DNA of 64,000 bases. Source: Thalassospira lucentensis. GTDB lineage: Bacteria > Pseudomonadota > Alphaproteobacteria > Rhodospirillales > Thalassospiraceae. Both the position numbers and the translations under genes were made by a program. The notes beneath the pieces were generated by a model, which saw nothing but the letters and a program-made list of their open reading frames with translations, ran no database searches and was not told the DNA's origin. Each line of letters starts with the position of its first letter. The first letter of the stretch is position 1. The stretch covers positions 186,001 to 250,000 of the forward strand of contig NZ_JAATOV010000002.1 in assembly GCF_011806425.1 (NCBI RefSeq). Reading direction: 5' to 3'. Positions 1-8,042 of this stretch are shown piece by piece.

Positions 1-2321
1 ATGCGCTTAAGGCGATATCGCTTGATCCGCCAGACATCATTTTGATGGACATCCGTATTGATGGTGATATCGATGGCATTGAAACGGCGGCTGGGATCCC
101 ACAGGATCTGATGATCCCGGTGATCTATTTGTCCGCCTATTCCGAAGATTCAACCTTGGCCCGTGCCAAGCAAACCCGCCCTTACGGCTTTTTGCTTAAG
201 CCGTTTTCTGAACGTGAATTGCACGCCACCATTCAAATGGCATTGGAACGGCGCAAAGCCGAAGTAGCCTTGCGCGAAACCCAGCAGCGCCTGTCGCTTG
301 CAATGACCGCCGCCCAAATGAGCTGCTGGGAAATTGATGTTCATACCCAGGAAATGCAAAGTGCGGGCATCGGGCATTTTGGCGTACGAACGGATGCCGA
401 AACCGTCACCGAAAGCTTGAAAACGTTTCTTGACCGCGTGGTCCCAGAAGACCGCAGCGCCGTTGAGAAGGCGTTCAATCACGCCATCGAACATGGTGAT
501 TTTTATGATGTCGTGTTCAAGGGAATTAACGATCACGACGAAGTCCGCTGGATCCGCGCCCGCGGCAAGCTGTTTATCAACGAACATCTTGGAACGCGCC
601 GTCTTGTCGGCATGATGCAAGACATCACCGAACAGCGCAAAGCCAATGAAAAGCTGCGCGATGCAACCACCGTCTATGAAACCACACAGGACGGGATTCT
701 GATCCTTGATACGGACCTTAACGTTACAAGTGCCAATAACGCATATTACCGGATTACGGGCAAAGATGCGGAAAACACGCTCAATAAACCGCCCTATTTC
801 ATCGATGAAAATCCGGACATCCCGGACTTTTATCACCAATTATCAGAAACCCTGCGCCGTACCCGCCATTGGCAGCATGACGTGGAAATCACCGATGCCA
901 CCGGCAATGAACTGTCACTTTCCATCCGCATTATTGCCGTTGAAAACGATGCCCATGAATTGACCCACTTTGTCGCGGTTGTGACCGACCGAACCGCCAT
1001 TCGCAAGGCCGAACAAGAATTGCGCTATCTGGCGCAATATGATGGCCTGACCGGCATGCCCAACCGGGTTCTGGCAACAGATCGCCTGAACCGTGCGGTG
1101 GAACGGTGCGATCTGAACAATTCAATGTTGGCCTGTCTGTTTCTGGATATTGATGATTTTAAGAACATCAATGACACACTGGGTCATACGGCTGGCGATC
1201 AGGTTCTTTTGGTGGCGGCAAACCGGATTAATGCCGCAACCAATCGGTTTGATACAACCGCGCGCCTTGGCGGTGATGAATTCCTGATTATCCGTGAAAA
1301 CATCATGGACGAGGCCGATGCCGCCCAACTGGCGCAGGCGATCCTTACCGAATTACAGCGCCCGTTTTACATTGTCGGCCATGAAATGACCATGTCCGCA
1401 AGCATCGGCATTGCGCTTTATCCTGCCGATACGTCCGCGCGCCAAGACCTGATCCGACTGGCCGATACGGCAATGTATGCTGCCAAAAAACGCGGTCGGC
1501 GCACCTATGCATTTTACCAGTCCGAAATGACCGAAACGGCGACCAAATATATGACGCGCTCGCTTGAGCTACGCCGCGGGTTGGAAAACAATGAATTGGT
1601 TTTGCACTACCAGCCAAAAGTCGACGCAATGACCGGCGACCTTTTGGGGGTCGAGGCACTGCTGCGCTGGAACCACCCCCAAAGCGGCCTGATTGGCCCC
1701 AACGAAATCATCCCCGTCGCAGAACAAAGTGGTCTGATCATTGAAGTTGGCGATTGGGTGCTGCGCGAAGCCTGCGCACAGGCAAAACGCTGGCAAGTTG
1801 AACTTGGCAAAAACATCAAAATCGCCGTCAACGTATCGGTACGCCAATTAAAGATGCCAAGCTTCGCCGATGCGGTACGTTATGCGTTAACCGCGGCTGA
1901 CCTTCCGGCGGAATATCTCGAACTCGAAATCACCGAAAGCATGCTGCAAGACGAAGCAAGCATGATCAGCATGCTTCATGAATTGCGCGATGTTGGGGTT
2001 TCGCTCGCGATTGATGACTTTGGCACGGGCTATTCCTGCCTGCGGTCGATCAAAAGCCTGCCGATTGAACGGATTAAAATCGACCGCGCCTTTGTCAAAG
2101 GACTGCCCGATAACAACAACGACGCCGCCCTTATCGAAGCCATGCTCGCCATGGCGCACGCACTGGATTTGCGCGTCACAGCCGAAGGCATCGAAACGCC
2201 TGAACAATGTGACTTCCTGCGCAAAATGGGCTGTCCTGAGTTTCAGGGCTTCTTATTTAGCAAACCCGTTCCCGCCCACGAAGTGTTTGGAGAGATACGC
2301 AACGAAGATCAGGTTTCATAA
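1..2321 (+). CDS. Receiver-PAS-GGDEF-EAL protein, 5' end outside window
   Basis: The reading frame is open to the window edge, so this gene is truncated at its 5' end. The first residues are the end of a response-regulator receiver domain, with the phospho-acceptor Asp codon at 48-50 in an ILMD context and the later K-P pair (LLKPF). Two PAS-type sensor segments follow, then a diguanylate cyclase domain with an intact GGDEF motif (about residue 410 counted from base 42), then an EAL phosphodiesterase domain with EALLRW (about residue 538) and the later DDFGTGYS metal-binding motif. Both catalytic motifs look complete, so the protein could make and degrade c-di-GMP under control of a histidine kinase that should lie upstream. 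No membrane segment is visible, so a cytoplasmic protein is expected. Which activity dominates cannot be read from the sequence. Confidence 0.93.
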   Translation, partial: ALKAISLDPPDIILMDIRIDGDIDGIETAAGIPQDLMIPVIYLSAYSEDSTLARAKQTRPYGFLLKPFSERELHATIQMALERRKAEVALRETQQRLSLAMTAAQMSCWEIDVHTQEMQSAGIGHFGVRTDAETVTESLKTFLDRVVPEDRSAVEKAFNHAIEHGDFYDVVFKGINDHDEVRWIRARGKLFINEHLGTRRLVGMMQDITEQRKANEKLRDATTVYETTQDGILILDTDLNVTSANNAYYRITGKDAENTLNKPPYFIDENPDIPDFYHQLSETLRRTRHWQHDVEITDATGNELSLSIRIIAVENDAHELTHFVAVVTDRTAIRKAEQELRYLAQYDGLTGMPNRVLATDRLNRAVERCDLNNSMLACLFLDIDDFKNINDTLGHTAGDQVLLVAANRINAATNRFDTTARLGGDEFLIIRENIMDEADAAQLAQAILTELQRPFYIVGHEMTMSASIGIALYPADTSARQDLIRLADTAMYAAKKRGRRTYAFYQSEMTETATKYMTRSLELRRGLENNELVLHYQPKVDAMTGDLLGVEALLRWNHPQSGLIGPNEIIPVAEQSGLIIEVGDWVLREACAQAKRWQVELGKNIKIAVNVSVRQLKMPSFADAVRYALTAADLPAEYLELEITESMLQDEASMISMLHELRDVGVSLAIDDFGTGYSCLRSIKSLPIERIKIDRAFVKGLPDNNNDAALIEAMLAMAHALDLRVTAEGIETPEQCDFLRKMGCPEFQGFLFSKPVPAHEVFGEIRNEDQVS

Positions 2322-2486
2322 ATATTCTTTCGCCAACCGCTTGAAATTCCATCAATACTGCCAACGTACGAAAGTATAAGGTGCGTAAACTATTGTCTTG
2401 CGCTTTCATCTAAGATGTTGAAACAATAATAAAGATACATCTTAAGTCACCACTACCCATAAGCGTAGGCTGAAAAGGATGGTTAA

Positions 2487-4562
2487 ATGGGCGTTTCTAA
2501 CCTGTCGTTGGGCGCAAAGCTGACACTTGTCAGTGCAATTGCAATTGCAGCCTGCTTGATTGTCGGCATTTTTCTTCAAACAGTTAAAACCAGTGACACA
2601 ACCGAAGAGCTCACCGCTGGCGAAGCCCGCGCGGTGGCGCGTCACCACGCAGAACAAGCTGGTAGCGTGCTCAATAGCGGCATGTCGGCGGCAAAAAACC
2701 TGGCCGGGGCCTTTGGTGCCATTCGCGGTAACGACGGGGCAGATCGCGCCGCCTATAACGAAATTCTCAATCGCACCCTGATCAACAATCCATCCCTTGC
2801 GGGCGCATGGGCCGGTTTTGAACCAAATGCGCTTGATGGCAAAGACGCCGATTACAAGAACGAAGGCGATCCCTTTGGCGACGGTTCGGGCAAATACATC
2901 ACCTATTACTATAATTTCGGCAACGGCATCACGCCGTACCATTTGACCGGCCTTGATAACCCAGAAGCAAACGCCTACTACACCACCCCCAAAGCCACCA
3001 ATCAGCCCTATGTCACAGATGCCATTACCTATGACATTCAAGGGCGCGACGTGGTGATGACCTCGTTTGTCTACCCGGTAAAAGACGAAGCGGGCAAATT
3101 CATCGGCGTTCTGGGTGTTGACCTTGAACTCAACGCACTTTCCCAACGCTTTGCCGAGTTGACACCGTTTGGCACCGGCACGGTTAATTTGGTCTCGGCA
3201 CAGGGAACTTGGGTTGCCCATGAAAATCCCGATATCCGTGGCACCAAACTTGATAATGCAAACGAAATTGACGCTGCCATTCTTGACGCCCTGAAATCGG
3301 GCGAAGCGCGCCGCATCGACGACAGCGACACCATGCACATGATTGTCCCTGTCGAAATTAATGGCTACCCGGATAAGTGGGGCGTTGTGGTCAATGTGCC
3401 GCTGGCCACCGTTTATGCACCGGCGGACAATCTTCGCAATGTCACCCTGATTGGTGGCGTCGTGCTTTTGGTGGTTGTGATTTGCGTTATCCTGTTTTCC
3501 ACCAATACCCTTGTTGCCCGTCCAATGACCCGGGTTGCCGGTGTGATTGACCATCTTCAACAGGGCAATTTCGATGTTGAAATCCCCTATCTGAACCGTT
3601 CCGATGAAATTGGTGCGATTGCCAAGGCGCTTGAATCCTTTAAGGAAGCATCGGCTGGCATGCAACAGGCGGAGCGTGAAAAACTCGAAGCCGAAAAACG
3701 CGCCAGCGAAGAACGCAACCGCACCCGCACCCAAATGGCCGACGAATTTGAAAAATCGGTGGGCGGCATTGTTGTCAATGTGTCTGACAGTGCAAAAAAC
3801 ATGGAACGCGTATCCCATCAGATGCGCAATGCTGCGGATCAAAGTTCCGAACAGGCAACCGTTGTCGCCGCGGCCGCCGACGAAGCCAGTGCCAACGTTC
3901 AAACCGTGGCATCGGCAACCGAAGAACTGTCTGCTTCCATTCAGGAAATCAGTTCCCAGGTATCCAAATCGTCTGACATCGCCAACACCGCCGTCGAAGA
4001 AGCATCCAATGCCAACGAGATGGTCACCGGCCTTGCAGAGGCCGCCGATCGAATTGGCGAAGTCGTCAGCCTGATCAGCGACATTGCTGCTCAGACCAAC
4101 CTTCTGGCCCTGAACGCAACAATTGAGGCCGCACGCGCTGGCGAAGCGGGCAAAGGCTTTGCCGTCGTGGCACAAGAAGTCAAAAACCTTGCCAATCAAA
4201 CGGCAAAGGCAACCGATGAAATCGCCCAGCAAATCGGCTCGATCCAATCAGAAACCCACAACACCGGGGGCGCGATTGGCCGGGTGACCGCCACAATTTC
4301 AAGCATCAACGAAATTGCCACGGCCATCGCATCCGCCGTCGAAGAACAAGGTGCCGCCACTGCCGAAATTTCCGGCAATATCCAACAGGCATCTGCTGGG
4401 ACAAACGAAGTGTCTTCCTCTATCGGGATTGTGCGTAATACGTCGCAAGAAACCGGCGAAGCGGCCTCCAACGTCCAAGAAGGTGCAAGCCAACTCGCGG
4501 CAGAAGCCCGCAACCTTGATGAGCAGGTCAAAAACTTCCTTGATCGCCTGCGCAATATCTAA
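2487..4562 (+). CDS. Methyl-accepting chemotaxis protein with dCache sensor
   Basis: The 691-aa chemoreceptor has a membrane segment at about residues 10-30, a periplasmic double-Cache-like ligand domain (about 40-305), a second membrane segment (about 318-342), a HAMP domain and a long cytoplasmic coiled coil. The signalling hairpin tip ([21 protein letters not shown] region, near residue 533) is the conserved CheA/CheW contact. There is no C-terminal CheR/CheB-tethering pentapeptide; the protein ends in NFLDRLRNI. An AAAAGGA Shine-Dalgarno at 2473-2479 supports the ATG at 2487. The Cache fold suggests small organic ligands such as amino or carboxylic acids, but the ligand cannot be predicted. 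It stands alone, followed by a strong terminator. Confidence 0.95.
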   Translation: MGVSNLSLGAKLTLVSAIAIAACLIVGIFLQTVKTSDTTEELTAGEARAVARHHAEQAGSVLNSGMSAAKNLAGAFGAIRGNDGADRAAYNEILNRTLINNPSLAGAWAGFEPNALDGKDADYKNEGDPFGDGSGKYITYYYNFGNGITPYHLTGLDNPEANAYYTTPKATNQPYVTDAITYDIQGRDVVMTSFVYPVKDEAGKFIGVLGVDLELNALSQRFAELTPFGTGTVNLVSAQGTWVAHENPDIRGTKLDNANEIDAAILDALKSGEARRIDDSDTMHMIVPVEINGYPDKWGVVVNVPLATVYAPADNLRNVTLIGGVVLLVVVICVILFSTNTLVARPMTRVAGVIDHLQQGNFDVEIPYLNRSDEIGAIAKALESFKEASAGMQQAEREKLEAEKRASEERNRTRTQMADEFEKSVGGIVVNVSDSAKNMERVSHQMRNAADQSSEQATVVAAAADEASANVQTVASATEELSASIQEISSQVSKSSDIANTAVEEASNANEMVTGLAEAADRIGEVVSLISDIAAQTNLLALNATIEAARAGEAGKGFAVVAQEVKNLANQTAKATDEIAQQIGSIQSETHNTGGAIGRVTATISSINEIATAIASAVEEQGAATAEISGNIQQASAGTNEVSSSIGIVRNTSQETGEAASNVQEGASQLAAEARNLDEQVKNFLDRLRNI

Positions 4563-4590
4563 CACGGCGATCAAATTCTAAAACAAAACC

Positions 4591-4622
4591 GGGCGGCCCT
4601 GTGAAAACGGGGCCGCCCTTTT
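4591..4622 (+). terminator. Rho-independent terminator after the chemoreceptor gene
   Basis: A GGGCGGCCC arm at 4591-4599 pairs with GGGCCGCCC at 4610-4618 and is followed by a TTTT run. It sits 28 bp past the stop codon of the chemoreceptor gene. Confidence 0.85.
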
Positions 4623-4732
4623 CATGAGATCGAGATAGGTTTTAATAGACCTTATTGATAGCAGACCCATTCGGTGGTTCTATTGGCAATAGGAGCGCCC
4701 CTGCGCCCAACTGAAATAAGGAACATTGCACC

Positions 4733-5137
4733 ATGCTGCCGCTTCCCGTGACGATTTGCCTGACCGCTCTCTTTGCCTTGATGCTCACCGCCCTTAGCTT
4801 GTTTGTCTCTCTCCGCCGCCGCGAACTGGGCTTGGCAATGGGGGATGGCGATGATCAGATCTTGCGTCGGCGCATCCGCGCACATGGCAACTTCATCGAA
4901 AATGCACCGATGTGCATTTTGTTGATCCTCGCCCTTGAGGCAGTTTTGGCAACGTCTGATGCCATCTGGTTGGTTGCGTTGGTTCTGTTTGTGGCGCGTG
5001 TTTTACACGCCATTGGCACCCTGACCCGCACCAGCAGCCTGATCGTGCCGGGCGTCTTGATGCAGCATCTGACATTTGTGGTCTGTGGCGTTTGGCTTTT
5101 GGTTCAAACCATCAGCCGCCTGTCGACCGGCATCTAA
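4733..5137 (+). CDS. MAPEG family membrane protein
   Basis: The 134-aa protein has four hydrophobic segments and the MAPEG pattern (RRRIRAHGNFIENAPMC, then a helix with ARVLHAIG). MAPEG members are small integral membrane proteins related to glutathione transferases of eicosanoid metabolism; bacterial members are mostly uncharacterised and may act in lipid-peroxide or glutathione chemistry. An AAGGA-like site lies upstream of the ATG. A DUF1801 gene follows after about 10 bp, so the two are probably co-transcribed. Confidence 0.85.
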   Translation: MLPLPVTICLTALFALMLTALSLFVSLRRRELGLAMGDGDDQILRRRIRAHGNFIENAPMCILLILALEAVLATSDAIWLVALVLFVARVLHAIGTLTRTSSLIVPGVLMQHLTFVVCGVWLLVQTISRLSTGI

Positions 5138-5147
5138 CCCACGGCTG

Positions 5148-5579
5148 ATGATGACACATCCCGATTTTGCAAATGCCGGTATCGCGGCGAAGTTTGATCA
5201 CTATCCACCGAAAGCCCGAAAGGTGATGTTGACCATCCGCGGCTGGATTTTTGACATTGCACAAAGCGATCAAACCATCGGCCCCTTGACCGAAAGCCTA
5301 AAGTGGGGCGAACCGGCATGGCGGGCAAAATCGGGATCGGGCATCACCATTCGCGCCGACTGGAAGGCAAAAACACCCGATCAGGTCATGGTATTCTTTG
5401 ATTGCAAAACCGATCTGATTGACCGCACCCGCAGTCTTCTATCCGCCGACCTAACGTGCGAGGGCAATCGGGCGATTATCCTGCCCTTTGATCAGCCCCT
5501 AACTGAACAGGCACTTAAAACAGCACTTGGCTGGGCCCTGACCTATCACCTGGACCGCAAAGCCGCCGGTTCGGCATAG
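5148..5579 (+). CDS. DUF1801 (YdhG-like) protein
   Basis: This small soluble protein of about 143 aa has the DUF1801 core: a helical N-terminus, then LKWGEPAWRAKSG, an ITIRADWK strand and a PFDQPLTE segment. The family is widespread and has no established biochemical function. The open frame extends upstream into the preceding gene, but the tandem ATG codons at 5148 and 5151, just after that gene's stop, are the sensible start. It is convergent with ohrR on the other strand, separated by only 7 bp. Confidence 0.8.
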   Translation: MMTHPDFANAGIAAKFDHYPPKARKVMLTIRGWIFDIAQSDQTIGPLTESLKWGEPAWRAKSGSGITIRADWKAKTPDQVMVFFDCKTDLIDRTRSLLSADLTCEGNRAIILPFDQPLTEQALKTALGWALTYHLDRKAAGSA

Positions 5580-5586
5580 GCCGGTC

Positions 5587-6057
5587 TCAAAGCTGCTTGG
5601 CAACCGCCTCAAGCTGATCGCGCATCGTTCTAAGATCACGGTTCAGACGTTTTGCTAACGCGATATCAAGCCCGGTCGCATCCAAAATGCAGGCTGGGAC
5701 TTCCAGCGCCATTTCGCGCAAGGCCCTGCCCTCTTCTGTCAGGCTGACACGCACAGAACGCTCGTCTTCGGGGTCGCGCTTACGCGTGACAAGACCATTA
5801 CCCTCAAGCCGCTTCAAAAGCGGTGTCAACGTGCTGGACTCAAGAAACAGTTTCTCACCAATGCTGCGCACCGATTGATCATCATCCTGCCAAAGGGTCA
5901 CCATCACCAAATATTGCGGATAGGTCAGGCCAAGCCGATCAAGCAACGGCTTATAGATACGGTTAAAGGCGTGACTGGCAGCATAGACTGAAAAACACAG
6001 AAAGTTTTCCAGTTGCAGAAAGTCGTCCTTATTTGGTGTGTCGTCCATCGGCTTCAT
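5587..6057 (-). CDS. ohrR: Organic-peroxide-sensing MarR family repressor OhrR
   Basis: This is a MarR-type winged-helix repressor of about 156 aa. The N-terminal LENFLCFSVYAAS segment carries the single reactive cysteine typical of OhrR, which is oxidised by organic hydroperoxides and then releases DNA. The Tyr in LTYPQYLVM and the LFLESSTLTPLLKRLE recognition helix also match the family. The frame can be extended to a TTG at 6120, but the ATG at 6057 gives the usual family length; a second ATG at 6048 is also possible. It is divergent from the alpha/beta hydrolase gene, and the ohr gene lies behind that one, so all three should form one peroxide-induced unit. Confidence 0.92.
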   Translation of the reverse strand: MKPMDDTPNKDDFLQLENFLCFSVYAASHAFNRIYKPLLDRLGLTYPQYLVMVTLWQDDDQSVRSIGEKLFLESSTLTPLLKRLEGNGLVTRKRDPEDERSVRVSLTEEGRALREMALEVPACILDATGLDIALAKRLNRDLRTMRDQLEAVAKQL

Positions 6058-6187
6058 CCCGTTTTCAACAGTTCTTTGTAACTCTGCAGCTTTAAGAAAC
6101 CCGGCCCGTCCATGCGCCAAAAGAGACGGCGTGGGGCCGAACTACTTTTGGCGGCCCAATAGCTTTCTTGAAGTCAAAGCCCATCAA

Positions 6188-6208
6188 TTTAAATCGCACA
6201 CGATCAAA
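6188..6208. promoter_or_regulatory. Candidate OhrR operator 1 (ATCG-N4-CGAT core)
   Basis: The core TTTAAATCG-CACA-CGATCAAA is a degenerate palindrome with an AT-rich flank on each side. Its ATCGCACACGAT core (6193-6204) is the exact reverse complement of ATCGTGTGCGAT at 6266-6277, so the same element occurs twice in opposite orientation in the ohrR-hydrolase gap. Assignment to OhrR is by position and by the repeated ATCG-N4-CGAT core, not by experiment. Confidence 0.55.
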
Positions 6209-6239
6209 TTGCAAGCGATTTTATTGCATACCTGGCATA

Positions 6240-6288
6240 GCTATTTTTATATCGCGAACGATTAAATCGTGTGCGATATAAAAATAGC
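6240..6288. promoter_or_regulatory. Large palindrome and candidate OhrR operator 2 before the hydrolase gene
   Basis: A 49-bp near-perfect palindrome is centred on 6264. The arms at 6240-6255 and 6273-6288 match over 16 bp; after a 2-bp mismatch the inner arms ACGATT and AATCGT match around a single A. Overlapping it, TTAAATCG-TGTG-CGATATAA (6262-6281) is a second palindrome with the same core as operator 1. A possible promoter (TTGCAT at 6224, 17-bp spacer, TTATAT at 6247) lies across the left arm, so bound repressor would block transcription of the hydrolase and ohr. Confidence 0.6.
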
Positions 6289-6336
6289 AAAATGAAACGC
6301 CGCCAAGCTGGCAGGCCAAACCAAAGGATTAAGACC

Positions 6337-7368
6337 ATGACCAATTTCAAAACCAAAGTTGCTTCAGCCGCCGTCGCATTGACCGTAGCCCTGTCTGCGT
6401 CCACCGCGTTGGCGAACCCGGTTCTTGAACCTGCGACGCAAAACTTCATTGATGCTCTGTCGGCATCGGGTGGCCCAGCCATCTACACCTTGACCCCGAA
6501 CCAGGCCCGTGACGTTCTTTCTGGCGCCCAATCAGGCGATGTTGCCAAACCGGCTGTTGATATCACCGATACCACCTTTGCTGTCGGCCCGACCGGTGCG
6601 ACCAAGGTTCGGATCATCCGCCCGCAAGGCAATCAGGATCGTCTGCCGGTGATTGTCTATTTCCATGGTGCCGGTTGGGTGATGGGCGATACAGGAACCC
6701 ATGACCGACTGGTCCGTGAACTTTCTGTGCGCGCCAATGCTGCGCTGGTCTTTGTTGATTATGAACGCTCCCCCGAAGCGCGTTATCCGGTCGCCATCGA
6801 GCAAGATTACGCCGTGACCAAATATGTCGCCGATCACAGCGAACAGCTAAATATCGACCCGACCCGCCTGGCGATTGCTGGCGACAGTGTTGGCGGCAAC
6901 ATGACGGCAGTGGTTTCCCTACTCGCACAGGAACGCGGCGAACCGGCCATCACCGCACAGGTCCTGTTTTACCCGGTCACCGATGCCAATTTCGACAATG
7001 GGTCTTATACCGAATTTGCCAATGGCCCGTGGTTGACCAAACCGGCGATGGATTGGTTCTGGAACCAGTATCTGCCAGACGGGGCAGACCGCACAGATCC
7101 GAAAATCACGCCGATCCACGCGACTGCCGATCAGTTATCAGGCCAGGCACCCGCCCTTGTGATCACGGCTGAAAATGACGTGCTGCGCGACGAAGGCGAA
7201 GCCTATGCCCGTAAGCTGGCACAAGCTGGCGTTGAGGTCACTACCACACGTTACAACGGTACAATCCATGACTTTGTCATGCTCAATGTTCTGGCCGACA
7301 CCCCGGCTGCCAAAGGCGCAATTGCCCAGGCCGGTCAATATCTGCATAGCGCCCTGCACGACAAATAA
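6337..7368 (+). CDS. Exported alpha/beta hydrolase (HSL/GDSVGG family)
   Basis: This 343-aa hydrolase of the hormone-sensitive-lipase type has the oxyanion-hole motif FHGAGW, the nucleophile elbow GDSVGG, an acid residue near DVLRDEGEAY and the histidine in HDFVM. The N-terminus (MTNFKTKVASAAVALTVAL, then a probable cleavage after ALA) is a Sec signal peptide, so a periplasmic esterase is expected. AAAGGA at 6323-6328 supports the ATG at 6337; an in-frame GTG at 6271 lies inside the operator and is unlikely. Its place between ohrR and ohr suggests induction by organic peroxides, perhaps to hydrolyse oxidised esters or peroxide-derived products; the substrate is unknown. Confidence 0.9.
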   Translation: MTNFKTKVASAAVALTVALSASTALANPVLEPATQNFIDALSASGGPAIYTLTPNQARDVLSGAQSGDVAKPAVDITDTTFAVGPTGATKVRIIRPQGNQDRLPVIVYFHGAGWVMGDTGTHDRLVRELSVRANAALVFVDYERSPEARYPVAIEQDYAVTKYVADHSEQLNIDPTRLAIAGDSVGGNMTAVVSLLAQERGEPAITAQVLFYPVTDANFDNGSYTEFANGPWLTKPAMDWFWNQYLPDGADRTDPKITPIHATADQLSGQAPALVITAENDVLRDEGEAYARKLAQAGVEVTTTRYNGTIHDFVMLNVLADTPAAKGAIAQAGQYLHSALHDK

Positions 7369-7491
7369 GTCGAAAAGTTTCAAATTAATTCTGGTGGGTG
7401 CGGTTGCGCCCGCCGCCTCCCGGCGACATATCAAATTGGCAGCCGGGTAATCACCCAAACCGAACCACTGTTCTCACAAAGGATGAAAACC

Positions 7492-7917
7492 ATGTCTGTT
7501 GATGTAAAATATACCGCCCACGCTTCTGCTTCTGGTGGCCGTGATGGCCGCGCGAAAACCGATGATGGCAGCCTTGATATCAAGCTGGCCACACCAAAAG
7601 AACTCGGTGGCGCTGGCGGGGATGGCAACAACCCAGAACAGCTGTTCGCCATGGGCTATTCCGCCTGCTTTATCGGCGCGATGAAAGCGGCCGCAGGTCA
7701 GACCAAAATCAAAGTCCCTGACGACGTGACGGTAAATGCCGAAGTTGGCATTGGCCCACGCAGCGAAGGCGGTTTTGGCATTGCCGTGAAACTCAAAGTT
7801 TCACTTCCGGGCCTTGATAAAGCCGATGCTGAAAAACTGGTCGAAACGGCCCACACCATCTGCCCGTATTCCAATGCCACACGCGGCAATGTCGACGTAA
7901 CCACGACGATTGCCTAA
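7492..7917 (+). CDS. ohr: Organic hydroperoxide reductase Ohr (OsmC family)
   Basis: The 141-aa Ohr protein has both catalytic cysteines in their family contexts, YSACFIGA and HTICPYSNATRGN. Ohr is a dimeric thiol peroxidase that reduces organic (fatty acid) hydroperoxides to alcohols using lipoylated proteins as electron donor. An AAAGGA site at 7478-7483 overlaps an in-frame upstream ATG at 7483, so the ATG at 7492 is the real start. The gene lies 123 bp behind the hydrolase gene and is closed by a good terminator; it is probably controlled by the neighbouring OhrR. Confidence 0.96.
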   Translation: MSVDVKYTAHASASGGRDGRAKTDDGSLDIKLATPKELGGAGGDGNNPEQLFAMGYSACFIGAMKAAAGQTKIKVPDDVTVNAEVGIGPRSEGGFGIAVKLKVSLPGLDKADAEKLVETAHTICPYSNATRGNVDVTTTIA

Positions 7918-7972
7918 GCACGACCTCCCTCCTGCTGGTCGGCACCTCACGCAATCGTCGATCGGCATACAG

Positions 7973-8010
7973 AGGCCCGGTGTTCCCCTGCACCGGGCCT
8001 TTCTCGTTTC
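7973..8010 (+). terminator. Rho-independent terminator after ohr
   Basis: AGGCCCGGTG (7973-7982) pairs with CACCGGGCCT (7991-8000) around an 8-nt loop, followed by the T-rich TTTCTCGTTT. It ends the ohr unit. Confidence 0.8.
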
Positions 8011-8042
8011 CATTCGCCAACGGTCAAACAGGGCTGTTTTTT

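Noticed and set aside
2411..2444. TAAGATG...CATCTTA inverted repeat before the chemoreceptor gene
   Set aside because: Arms of 7 bp with a 20-nt loop in AT-rich DNA are close to chance expectation.
2442..4247. 601-codon open frame on the minus strand
   Set aside because: It lies wholly antisense to the chemoreceptor gene, is low-complexity Gly/Cys/His-rich and has no recognisable fold or ribosome site.
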